This document shows positions 51,372 to 64,000 of a stretch of 64,000 nucleotides of DNA, piece by piece. The position numbers and the translations under genes were made by a program. Origin of the DNA: Serpula lacrymans var. lacrymans S7.9 (lineage: Eukaryota; Basidiomycota; Agaricomycetes; Boletales; Serpulaceae); assembly GCF_000218685.1 (NCBI RefSeq), contig NW_006763297.1, positions 1,578,249 through 1,642,248 on the forward strand, in the 5' to 3' direction. Positions within the stretch are counted from its first letter, which is position 1. Each line of letters begins with the position of its first letter. The notes under the pieces are model-generated. The model searched no databases, had not been told where the DNA came from, and saw nothing but the letters and a program-made list of their open reading frames with translations.

Positions 51372-52533
51372 ATGCCTTTAGACGGACATTCTTATCTAGC
51401 GTCTTATGGATGGTCTGGCAAAGGCAACGGTCTGCGTAAAGGTGCAATCAGCAGACCATTGGCCATCCCTCAGAAGAAAACCCTTGCAGGTCTAGGCAAA
51501 GACAGAGACGAAGCTTTCCCCTTCTGGGACCAGTGAGTCTACCAATGATCGTTTACCAGTGTTAACTCCCAAATCTGAATGATTCAGTCTATTCAATGCA
51601 GCAGCCAAAGCAATAACGATAAAAGTGACAAGCGACGATGAAAGCGACGTGAGCATAGTTCCCCTCTCTTTTCATAAAACAAGCACGATCGCTAATCAAA
51701 CGCAGAATAATAATAGTACACCAGGCTCAACGTCCCTCGAATTCAAACGTACATCTACTGGTGTCATCTCCAATCGAAGACCTGTTAGCGGTACTCCCGC
51801 TTCGGGATTATCAACACCTGATCCCTCTGGCGTCACCATCTCTGTGATACCCCGTTTGAGCTTATTAGCAGCAGCCAAACGTGAAGCCGCTAAAAAGGGA
51901 CTATATGCGAGATTTTTTCGCGGTCCCACCCTTGGACCTGATTCTGCAGATATCGAAGACCCCACTTGTGAGCCTGAATCGAGCGTCCAAGGTTCAGAAA
52001 ATGCTGCACTCCCGGAAGGCGAGGCGAGCGGTAAGGAAGAGAAGAAGTCCAAAGGCAAGAAACGGAAGTTACATGCTGTAACTGAGGATAAAGAGGCGCG
52101 AAGAGAAAGGAAAAGATTGAAGCGAGAAATCAAGGAGGCGAGGAGAGCTACAAAGAAGACCGAAGACCAGGAGGCTGACGAGCTGGACGCTCCTGTAAGC
52201 ACACAAAAAGCGCACACGAAGTCCCGCCGCAGACGGAAGGAGTCTAAGGAACAGGGGGAGGTGGAGCCGTCGGAAGAAAAGAGGAGAAAAGAAAAGAAGG
52301 AGAAGAGACGTCAAGAGGGCAAGAACAGGCCTGATCCGTCTTCAGAGGATCAACCACTAACAGCGTCAGGGGAGAATGTTGAAATTCCAGATAAATCACG
52401 ACATCCCAAAAAAAGGGTGCTAAAGGCGCAAGAGCCTGTATCCGAGGAGACTTCCGCGCCAGACGCTATAGACGAGAAATCACTTAAAAAGAAACGGAGA
52501 CGGAAGCCAGATCATGATACCGTCTCTTCATAG
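51372..52533 (+). CDS. G-patch nucleolar protein, Tma23-like
   Basis: A protein of about 370 residues. The N-terminal ~65 residues are strongly conserved-looking: HSYLASYGWSGKGNGLRKGA, ISRPLAIPQKKTLAGLGKDR and DEAFPFWDHLFNAAAKAI. This is the G-patch-like start seen in Tma23-type ribosome-biogenesis proteins. One intron splits the codon of WDH. The rest is highly charged, with Lys/Arg/Glu-rich runs (RRERKRLKREIKEARRATKK; KRRKEKKEKRRQEGK) and a basic end KKKRRRKPDHD, consistent with nucleolar location. The ATG at 51372 is the only one that gives the conserved N-terminus; the ATG at 51361 stops at once. Confidence 0.8.
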
Positions 52534-52773
52534 TCGCTGTGAGCACGGAGTACTTAGTTGATACCCTCGAGTCTCATTAATTGTAAATGCACTATACTAT
52601 ATTGATACAAGTCCCAAGGGATGATGGAACAACCTATTCTTTGTATCTACATGCGATATAATCGTACTGATGACACGAATGAAAAGAAAGCGGAACATAG
52701 TAGTAACCTGCTGACATGACAGGGTAGGAGCAAAGATTAAACTGAAAACTTGATATCTGGACGCGCCCCTGGT

Positions 52774-54464
52774 TCATCCACGAACGCTCCTCCACGCGCT
52801 TTGCATGGCGATTCGCCGTGCCTGCAATGGCATGAGATAATGTATCTTGTTCAGTGTAGGGAAACACTCACCTGGTCGAGAGAAATAGAATCTTCCCTCA
52901 ACTCAACTCGCTGCCTCCCATTACCGTCTTCGTCATCTTCATCGTCAGCGTCGAAGACACTCCGGCTGCTTCCGTTACGAATTCCCCCAAATGCAGCTTT
53001 ACCACCCGCTAATGAAAAAGGTGTTGAAGCAACTGCAGTTCCGAAGACACTAGCGTTTGCCGGCGCACCAAACGCCGCAAAGTCAGTGACAACTTTGCGA
53101 GGCGGTGAATGCGCAATCCCTGACGAGGGACTAGTGCTAGGGGAAGTCGCATAGGTCTTCGTCGGTGTAGAACGAACAGGAAGTGGAGGAGCATATGAAT
53201 AGGATCCACGAACAGCTGATTGCCGTGCTAAAAGATATTTGTCAGTAAAGCGGGTGCCATGTACCTAAACAGTGTTTAGCTATTGGGATGAACGCCTGGA
53301 GATGACTTATACATACTCGTTTGAGTACAGGTCTAGCCTCCGCCAGGGAGGGCGCTTCCGTAAACACAGACACATTGTGTTTGGCTTCTTCCGAGTCTTT
53401 GTAAATGCTTTCAATGACAACTTTTTTTGTACTCTCGTTGCGCAGCAGAAGTTTCTCGTGTAGTTCACGAGCGACGTCATCCACACTTTCGTTGTTGCCC
53501 AGTATACGCTGGGCTACTGCATGTCCGACTTCTCGGACTAATCGCTCCATGTCGAGGTTTTCAAGGACACTACCGACAATAGCATGTGCGAGTAAATCAG
53601 CAGTAGTGAGAGGTAGCATTAGACCCGATGTTATGTTGGTTATGGCTTGGTAAAAGTCAGTGGCATACTAAAAAAAAGATAATTAATATATTGACAACAG
53701 AATAACTGAGACCACGCACTGAATATCCACTCAGTGCTGGCTCGCAAGCCACGAAAAACTAAACATTCGTTAACCACAGATCCGGGTAGTTTGAGATGAC
53801 GCTCTTACTAGCGTAATACCACGACTAGCCATGAGGCGTGCTAACTGCAGTGGATCGTATCCATCAGGAGAACCTTCGTCGAAACCTTGAACGACGGAAT
53901 TAATCGAGAATGTAATATAGATAGCTCATTACTATGACTCACCGTCACCATATTCTCCTATTCCATGAGGTGGTGCATCAGCAATCAAAACGATCATTTT
54001 GCTAGCATGTTCTCTCCAATCCATATTCAGAGCTTCAGCCATAGCCGCAGTAACCGCTTCTGGGCCATCGCCACCTCCTGAAGCATAGAGCCCCGATAAA
54101 TCTTTATGTACTTTACTGATATCAGATGAGAATCCGAAGTTCTTCACGATGTAGGTATGGTCCTGTGGTGGATGATCGCGAAAGGCAACTAAACCCACTC
54201 GTAGATCCTCTCTGGCTTGCAGCTTCCCAGATTCAAATATATGGGCACAAATCTCTTCGATATTTCTTGTCGCAGATGATATATAGCTCCCCTGACTTCC
54301 TGTGCAGTCCTGGATGAAAACAAGGTCTCTACAACAAGATCAGCTAAGAACCAATATGAAGAGAGGTGTACGTACAGCATCTTACGACCATCATAAGACT
54401 GGTGTTGGTGCTGTTGCTGAGCAGGCTGTGGCACGTTGGAATCGAACTCCATGTCTTCGTCCAT
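52774..54464 (-). CDS. von Willebrand factor A-domain protein
   Basis: A cytosolic vWA protein of about 420 residues, with no signal peptide. After a short acidic/Gln-rich start (MDEDMEFDSNVPQPAQQQ) comes the vWA fold: LVFIQDCTGSQGSYI with the metal-binding DxTGS, REDLRVGLVAFRDHPPQDH, LYASGGGDGPEAVTAAMAEA and KMIVLIADAPPHGIGEYGD. Similar vWA domains occur in Dictyostelium VwkA alpha-kinases, but no kinase domain is present here. The second half has a helical segment (LERLVREVGHAVAQRI-like) and a Ser/Pro-rich tail with acidic DADDEDDEDGNG. The last exon is short and ends AWRSVRG. Function unknown; metal-dependent protein binding is inferred. Confidence 0.82.
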
Positions 54465-54792
54465 TTGGGCTGGTGGTAATCTGCACGTTCACAGCGCAAG
54501 TTCTGAGATAAGTGGAAGATTTTCGCAGCCTGTCGTTGCTGTAAGCTCTGTAAGTACGACCTGCACTTTCAAAAGTGGGTTATCGATGGACAAAAACAAG
54601 AAACCTTGGAATGAAGTTGATTTACAAGTGGGATGGTCCAAGCTTTGAGCGCACGGCATCCTGCAGGCAATCTCGGATCTCAGCAGTCGGACTTCGGATC
54701 TATTACTAGGCTACTCAGAGTACAATGGATGCGAAGCACAGAAAATTTAGAGAAGTCTATAGAGTATACTAGATAATAAATGAACAATCAAA

Positions 54793-57512
<2,720 letters not shown>

Positions 57513-57864
57513 GACAGGCTTGTGGTATTCGAGCGTTAGACGCGTATTTGTGCACCAGCCTGAAGCGTTTCACCGCGACCTTGAATGCAGCAAAGCACAC
57601 GGCGACGCTCGGCACAGTGGCAGGGAGTATGCCGAGATTATGTAATATTCCCATCCACTCATGACGGAAGCGCTCAAATAGCTCTTATCCACTCCGCACT
57701 GGGATTCCTTCAAAAGGCCGGATCTCAGTCTTGTATTCAACCATGCCACCTCCTCCGTAGAAGAACTCAAGACACGTATACTGGACACTTGCTCTAACAT
57801 TATTATTATCTGCATACAGGTCTCTCTTGCACATTGTGAAACGCAACCGAAACGGCCTGTGCTT
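57513..57864. promoter_or_regulatory. divergent promoter between GEM1 and the F-box/WD gene
   Basis: About 350 bp between two divergent start codons; no other gene seen. Confidence 0.35.
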
Positions 57865-59376
57865 ATGGCAATGCTCACCCTCCCCAGTGATGTTCTCATC
57901 ATCGTACTGCAATCACTCACCACAGCCGAGCTCGCCCATTTGGCACAGACTTGCAGATTTTTAAACGCTTTGGTGAGTCGCGAGAGTACCGCATCCCTTA
58001 CCACAACCTCACCACCATCTGCATAGGTGCATGACTTTGGGTGGTCAGCATATCTGCGATGCCACGAACACCCTTCCTTTAGTTTGTCTCAAGCTCGCAT
58101 TTCTTGGAATTCCCATCAGCAGGTGCGATACAATGCCCTGTCGGACCAGTCATGGTCGCGAACCAAATTTGTTGCAAGTCCTCTCTCTCGTCCCTGGGCA
58201 GGGAAACTTCAACCTCAAATCGCCATCTGTCCCTCCAGACTCCTCGTAGCTGCCGGAAGTTTCATCTATTTATATCGATTCACGCACCCTCGCTCCGTTG
58301 AAGATGCACCAGGTGTCAAGTTTGAATGTTCGTACAACTTGGCAGAGCGTAATAGCGTAAAACGAGACATCACAAGCGTCGCTTTCGGTCCTGATGGAGG
58401 GATGGACCGAACAGCCCTCGTAGGGTTTCAAGATGGCGCCATAGAGCGAGTCTTCTTTCCTGCACCAGAAAAGCTTGGTGGACAATCTGTCACACTGGAA
58501 AGAGCCCGCCACCATTCTTACCACTTTCACTCCGGGGACCTCGTAGAAAGTTTATCACGTGCAGGAAACTATTTATTGTCTTTATCGTCAGCTGGCATTG
58601 CAGCTTTTTCCAGCATATCAGACTCTTCCATTTCGCCGCCGCATACAATCAACATCAAGGCTAGAAGTTGGTCCTCCCTTCTCTCTCTCAGGTCATCTAC
58701 ACCATATGCTGTTTTTGGAACAGCTTCATCGACCCCACTTGCAGTGCATTCTATCACAAACGCGGCCTTTGACCCAACTCCTTTTGCGACATTGCACTCT
58801 AAGAACGCAGATTTTGGCACACGAAGGTCGTCTGCGGTTTATGGCATTTCAGAGGTTCCCCAGTCGTGTCCCTGGGGTGCTTCTGACCAGATCATCGTAT
58901 CTGGCTGGTACGATGGTATGGTACGAGTGCACGATTTACGATCGTCCGCTCGTGCGAGCGGCACAGAAGGCTTGGACGGCGCCGCCCCTTTACTTCCCGT
59001 GCTTTCATTGTACGATCCTTGGTCGTTCGAACCCATATACTCCGTTTCTTGTGGAGGTGGCTCATCCAGCCACATCGCAGCAGGTTCCGCGCGCCACAGC
59101 GTCGTGGCCTTTTGGGATGTTCGTCACCCAACTCGGGGGTGGAGTGTGCATGCACCCGGGAACGATTCCTCACCAGTATATGCACTGGTAGCTGAAAGCT
59201 CTCGTGTATTCGGCGCCACCCAGAGCCGGCCTTTTGTTTACGATTTTGGTCCTGGTGTCTCCAATGTCACTTTTCCATCATTGTCTTCTCCACGCGTAGA
59301 TGAGAATCTCAAGCTCAAGAAAAATGGGATTGGATACTATGTCACTAAGTATAATCACAGTCGCATGCGAGAGTGA
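57865..59376 (+). CDS. F-box/WD-repeat protein
   Basis: Likely SCF substrate adaptor of about 480 residues. Exon 1 (from 57865) encodes the F-box: MAMLTLPSDVLIIVLQSLTT, then AELAHLAQTCRFLNALV. One intron joins it to the large exon at 58027 (ALV|HDFGW). The remainder looks like a divergent beta-propeller with WD-type strands: ITSVAFGPDGG, IVSGWYDGMVRVHDLR and SVVAFWDVRHPTRGW. This layout resembles FBXW4-like proteins. ATG at 57865 was chosen since it places the F-box at the extreme N-terminus. It faces the RasGEF gene tail-to-tail across about 245 bp. Confidence 0.82.
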
Positions 59377-59621
59377 CGGCTGTGCGTAGACTCGTAGATA
59401 TATCGACTACGCAGCACCGGCTGTATGTATAAATGATTACCTAGCTATAGCTTCCACGTGAATACAGACAAACAGCAATAATGATTGACGATGCAATATA
59501 ACGATGAGTTTGGGGAGAGGAAAATGTAGTTGAGTTGACAGATATTCGACAGCTAACAAAACAATAATAGACAATGAAGGATGTTAAAAAGAGTTCATTA
59601 GCAAATAGTGAATCAAAGATG

Positions 59622-62600
59622 TTATGCAGATGTAGTAGGCTGTTGCGCCTGCGAACGAGTTGCCCAATTGAAGAGTTGCCGCATGTCACTGACTGGAGGA
59701 GTATCGGCTGGCTGTTTGGGTTCCACAAGTAAGCTGCGAAGAAAAAATTAGTTGTGCTTACTAAATAGAGGTACTTCAACCAACCTTCGACGATAAAGAT
59801 CTTGCAGATCCCCGTGATGCTTTGAGTTCTCAAATGCAATGCTCAAATATTCCTGCACTTCAGGAATTTCCTTTAAATTATAAGGCACCTGAAACCGTTG
59901 CATATCTAGGAAATCACGTGATAGGTGAAAAGGCATCGCGAAAGAACACGGGTAGTTCATACCTTGTACGATCCTAGCAAGCTTGTGATACTTATTAAAG
60001 TTCAACAGTTTCTTACCCGGTACATAAGGTGATTCCCGAAGCGAAGGATTCCCTTCACGACAAAAGGTGACATCTGTCAAGTACAGGCCTGTAAATGAAA
60101 TAGTTAGCCAGCAGCGCAAATAAGTGATAGTAATAACGATTACCCAAGAACGGCACCGCTGGGGGCGCGGTGTTGCGAAGTTTACTGCGGTATTCATGGT
60201 AATTCCTTCCATGGTCCGCAAGTCTTCGCAACATGTCTAACTGTGCTTTATTTTTCTGAGGCACATTCTTTAAAATATTTGATTTAGTTTCGAAAAATAA
60301 AAATAAAAATAGCAATACGACGTACCAGCCAAGTTTGGTGCAATCGGGAGATGGTTGAAGAATCGAGAGCAGCGAGTATTGATCGTGGAGTGCTGAAATT
60401 GTGCAGGTACGTACAACGCTAATAAACAAGTCAATAAATGCACCTTTTAGAACTGTGATACCTGACTTACATCAGCAACCTTGATAAAGAACTTGACTAG
60501 CAAAGTGCGTTTCTTGATGTCATGCTCATTCAGGATGTTCTCTGCGACCCAACCAGTTATCACCGTACTCAGGGAACTCACAGCCTTGACATTGACAGGT
60601 GGTTTAGCGCCTTGCTGTCCCATCTCTAATACCTCTTCTGGTTGAATTGCGCAGTACAGGTTGCACTCCATAAGTGTCAACTGCCTCGCCAGCTCCAGAG
60701 CATCAAAATCAGTGATAGAGACAGAAGAAAAGTTTCTCGTCCTCAGAGCTCCCAACAAGGCCTTCGTCATAGTCGGCCGTGGAATCTCGGAGGGAGAGAA
60801 AGATGGAGGATTGATGGACATCCCAGGATCACGAACGCGCTCGTTTTTCGGGCTGATTGCACTCTCGGGTGTGTTCTCCCTCAACAAGATCAAATCAAGA
60901 ATGCGTTGGGACGGTGTTGGGGAGTAATTCATGAGAGCATCTCGTGTGAATGCAGCCAATTCTTTCAAGGCAGAATCATCAATGCCTGAGCGCCAGTACA
61001 TCTCTAACCATGTTTTCACAAAATTGGAGACTCGAAGCCGTATCGGTATACCCTTGTGCCGCTGCCAAAATATCGAGTCTTCGTCGGACAGATTAGCAGG
61101 CGGCATAATGTTATAGCGAGCAATAAGTGCCTCGACGAGTTCCACTGGTGAGGCGAAAAGGCGAAACGTGAGGAAAAAGACAGCTGCGAAGGCTGGGTCC
61201 ACAATACTATCATGCGGGGTCATCTTCTCCACGAGCACCTCCAGCGAAGCCGCCACCAGATGACCATCATTGTTATAAACCACATCTTCCGCAGGATAAT
61301 CATGCCCCATGGGATCACGCGGATGACTTGGTAGTTCGCCATTAACGAGCTTATCCTCAAATGTAGTGACTGATTGCTGGTCCTGCTGAGAGCTTCCCCA
61401 TGCCGAGCCTCCATGCTCCATCGGTATAGCCGGCGTCGATGGAAGAGAATCCTTCTCATCATCAATGTGCTCAGATACAGCGGACAGTTCAGGCTTCATG
61501 TCTTCAGGCGACGTGAACAACGTTTCCCGCGAGGCCAATGACGACTTCGAACCGCTCGATACATCAGAGTGCTCTGGAGAGGGGTCCCTGACTTTAGGGG
61601 CCTTCCTCGGCGTCTCCATAGGCGTTGCGTGTATCTGAATAGTCCGGTCTGGATCCTCTTCGCCGCTATCGTGCAAAGTGTGCAGGCGTTTGATGCTAGA
61701 TGATTTGGAGAGATGTCTCTTTGAAAATTTACTTGGCGTGAATGAAGCAGGATCAGATTCCGAGCCGACAGGAATTTGTATGATGAATGGCTTATCACCA
61801 AAATTACGGTTCAAACACATCTTGACAGCGGAGACACAGTCAGCACCAGCCTTCAGAGCGCCAGTCGCTGAACGCAACAGTTCTAATTTCTCTTCCTCCT
61901 CCGTAACATCTGGTGGTAAAGCCACAGTGAGAAGTCGTACCGATTCCGCCAAGGAGCTCGTAACATTGTAAAGGCCCTCTTTCGCAGCTTTCAAACTGCC
62001 TATCCTGTTCGACGGAATATCTGGATGGCGCATAACCGCTTCCACGATGGTGAGCAGCTTGCAGACCAACTCAACGATTTCTCGGACCAGATCATACATG
62101 TGACCAGTACTAGATGCGTGCGATGAACGGGTGTGAGAATGAGCATGGCCTATGAAGGCAGCTATGGTAGAAAGATACTGGTCGCGGGTGTATCGGAGGG
62201 CGTCCATCACTTCATTGGCAGTAGAAGGACCAGAAGGGAAACGAGGAACCACGGGCTGCTTGGTAGACTCGGCTGATGAGAACGATGAAGACGACGAAAC
62301 GCTACTAACAGACGCCACGCTGGGCTTGTGGCGATTGCTAGCGGTACGCTCATACAGCAAATATTTGTCTTTCTTCGAACGGGCAATGATACTTCGATGA
62401 GGCAACAAAGGTATCATGGATGAATTGGAGTCGCGATAAGCAGTAATGTTCGTAGGGGACCTGAGGTCACCCATACTCTTCGCTCGTAGGGCAATCTTGG
62501 AGGCAAGGATAGTGTTTGAGTCTGCTATAGGTGGTGGTTTCTCGGGGGTAGTGCACTTCGCTGGAGTAGTATCCTGCACAGGGATAGGTGTAGCGTTTTC

Positions 62601-63796
62601 ATTATCTTTGAGACGCTGTACTTTATCCTCTGTATCCAGTGCACCCTCTACAGAAGGCACTGGGGGTCCACGTTCTGGTATGTCAATACCACATTGTACT
62701 GCAACGGCTAGAAAACGCCGTACTTGAGAGAAGACCTGGCCTCCCAATTTCAGCATAGCCTCGATATCTGCGTCACGAGATTCTTCGTCATGAGTATCAT
62801 CAGAAGCCTTCTTGGCCTGTGCAACAAGAGAAGCTAGCAATGATAGTATCAACTTCCGCTCTTGAGCAAGAGTAGAATAGCGTTTTAAAAGCGGTGCTTC
62901 GCGAGGTAAACACTCCGTGGCAGATAGTATGTAGCGCACGCAGGATATTATGCATGCAGTAGACGGTTGGAAATGCGCAACCCGACTCGATCGTACTGCA
63001 CTTTGCAGAAGAGACAAACTATGCAACAGATTCACCATGAGCGGCGGACAATAGGAGTTAATTTCTGGACCAAGAGCCTCCGTCACCAACGGACGATGAT
63101 CTTTAGGTGTCAAACTCCTAGGATTATGCGACGATGCAGTAGCCCAAGAGGTTGCCGACACGGCCGACATAGTATGTCCATGCCCAAGTCGTGGACGCTA
63201 AATAAAATGAGAAAAAAAAATGCATCGAAATATAGCTGGGGCCAACTCACAATAGGATGTGGAAGTTCCTCTTCTGTTAACAAGGAGATACTCTCATCTG
63301 TGCCGACATAATTACTAGGAAACCATCCTCGTCGCCCATTTATTTCACCGTCCCACCAACCACTAGGATCCCGGTTGAGAACGTGAATAACTTGACCAGC
63401 CCGAAAGGATAGACATGTGGCGTTTTGATGTTGAGGGTCGAAATCGTGTAGCGCCAGAACAAATTCGGGTGTGACTCGAACTGTTTCATCCGCAGATGGA
63501 CTCACGGGACTCGGTAGAGGATATGATGTGGAGTCGGGGTCAGAGTGAATTTTGGCCCCAGCGGACAAGTGAAGCGAAGTGGTAGATGCGTTCGAAGATG
63601 ATGGCCCAGGAGAATCCACGGACAACGATGAAGTCGTAGATGCAACTGACGAGCTTCGTAGTCGCGTTGCAATTAAGGAACTACCGTTGTGAGAAGGATC
63701 GTCGGAGGTCGTCTGATTGTGGGAAGACGACTTTGACAAATAAGGACCAGTGCCTTTGCCAAGGTTGGTATTTATCTGCAGTCGAGCTACCGGCAT
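59622..63796 (-). CDS. CDC25: Ras guanine-nucleotide exchange factor, Cdc25/Ste6 type, with SH3
   Basis: Activator of Ras in nutrient, cAMP and mating signalling. About 1,290 residues. The Ser-rich N-terminus from 63796 (MPVARLQINTNLGK) is followed by an SH3 domain, ALHDFDPQHQNATCLSFRAG then GWWDGEINGRRGWFPSNYV. A long helical and Ser-rich middle follows. The RasGEF-N domain begins NDGHLVAASLEVLVEKMTPH. The catalytic RasGEF has LARQLTLMECNLYCAIQPEE, LLVKFFIKVAD, RCTYLHNFS, AALDSSTISRLHQTW, PAVPFLGLYLTDVTF and FNKYHKLARIVQGM. The C-terminus is QAQQPTTSA. Joins in the catalytic part are in frame. The SH3-RasGEFN-RasGEF order is that of fungal Cdc25. Confidence 0.92.
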
Positions 63797-64000
63797 TTTG
63801 TTGGCGATACAAATGAGCCAGAATAATGGTTGGCTTCAAATCGAGGCAAAAATAGACGATAGATGAGGCAAGTCACCTATGTACCAATTTCTACATATTA
63901 GTGTGTACACCGAAGTGCATAGCAAGGTTAAGATGGTCCCAGCTCAGAGTCTAAAGTGTACTCACAAATGTAGTTAAATCCAAGAAAAAAAACGGTCGAC
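63797..64000. other. upstream edge of the RasGEF gene
   Basis: About 200 bp of presumed promoter or leader before the window ends; no gene seen. Confidence 0.3.

Overview
This window reads as nuclear DNA of a basidiomycete fungus, most likely an Agaricomycete. Genes carry many 45-70 nt introns with GT..AG ends and CTAAC/CTGAC-like branch sites. Both strands are densely used. Several families point the same way: an F-box family whose proteins open with MGKWFQ, an intron-rich seven-helix DUF6534-type protein, a CYP with a PPGP hinge, and long Ser/Pro-rich regulators. Twenty genes are supported. Exon joins were worked out by hand, so boundaries are reading-frame based and unconfirmed by transcripts.

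Layout. 1-2.5 kb: a decayed miniature LTR element (two ~415 bp TG..CA repeats around 165 bp) and a field of short hairpin-forming repeats. 2.5-8.7 kb: an F-box protein, a Ypk1/Gad8-type AGC kinase (minus) and proteasome subunit beta5/Pre2. 8.7-11.5 kb: no recognisable gene. 11.5-20.8 kb: a full ABCB (MDR/Ste6-like) transporter, a DUF6534-type membrane protein (minus, micro-exons) and a small secreted protein (minus). 21.3-25.8 kb: a housekeeping block of Rpt5, Eaf6, Rrp40 and Vps37 sharing two short bidirectional promoters. 26.4-33.4 kb: a P450 (minus) divergent from a Sec7-PH Arf exchange factor. 34.0-40.4 kb: a very large protein with a split SAM-methyltransferase domain, unusually long introns and one GC-AG intron. 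42.3-49.5 kb: an Mcm1/SRF MADS factor and a Red1/ZFC3H1-like zinc-finger protein (both minus), the latter interrupted by a 100-N assembly gap. 49.8-54.5 kb: an SDR, a Tma23-like G-patch protein and a vWA-domain protein. 54.8-63.8 kb: the Miro GTPase Gem1, an F-box/WD protein and an SH3-RasGEF of the Cdc25 family.

The genes do not form one pathway. Themes recur: protein turnover (Pre2, Rpt5, two F-box proteins), nuclear RNA surveillance (Rrp40, Red1-like), chromatin and transcription (Eaf6, Mcm1), small-GTPase signalling (Cdc25, Sec7-PH factor, Gem1) and TORC2 signalling (Ypk1-like). The P450, SDR, methyltransferase and ABC transporter are interleaved with housekeeping genes and do not look like a biosynthetic cluster. 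I see no CRISPR array, rRNA or convincing tRNA. The least ordinary items are the split-domain methyltransferase, the micro-exon run in the DUF6534-type gene, the miniature LTR element, and the repeat-flanked gap in the Red1-like gene.
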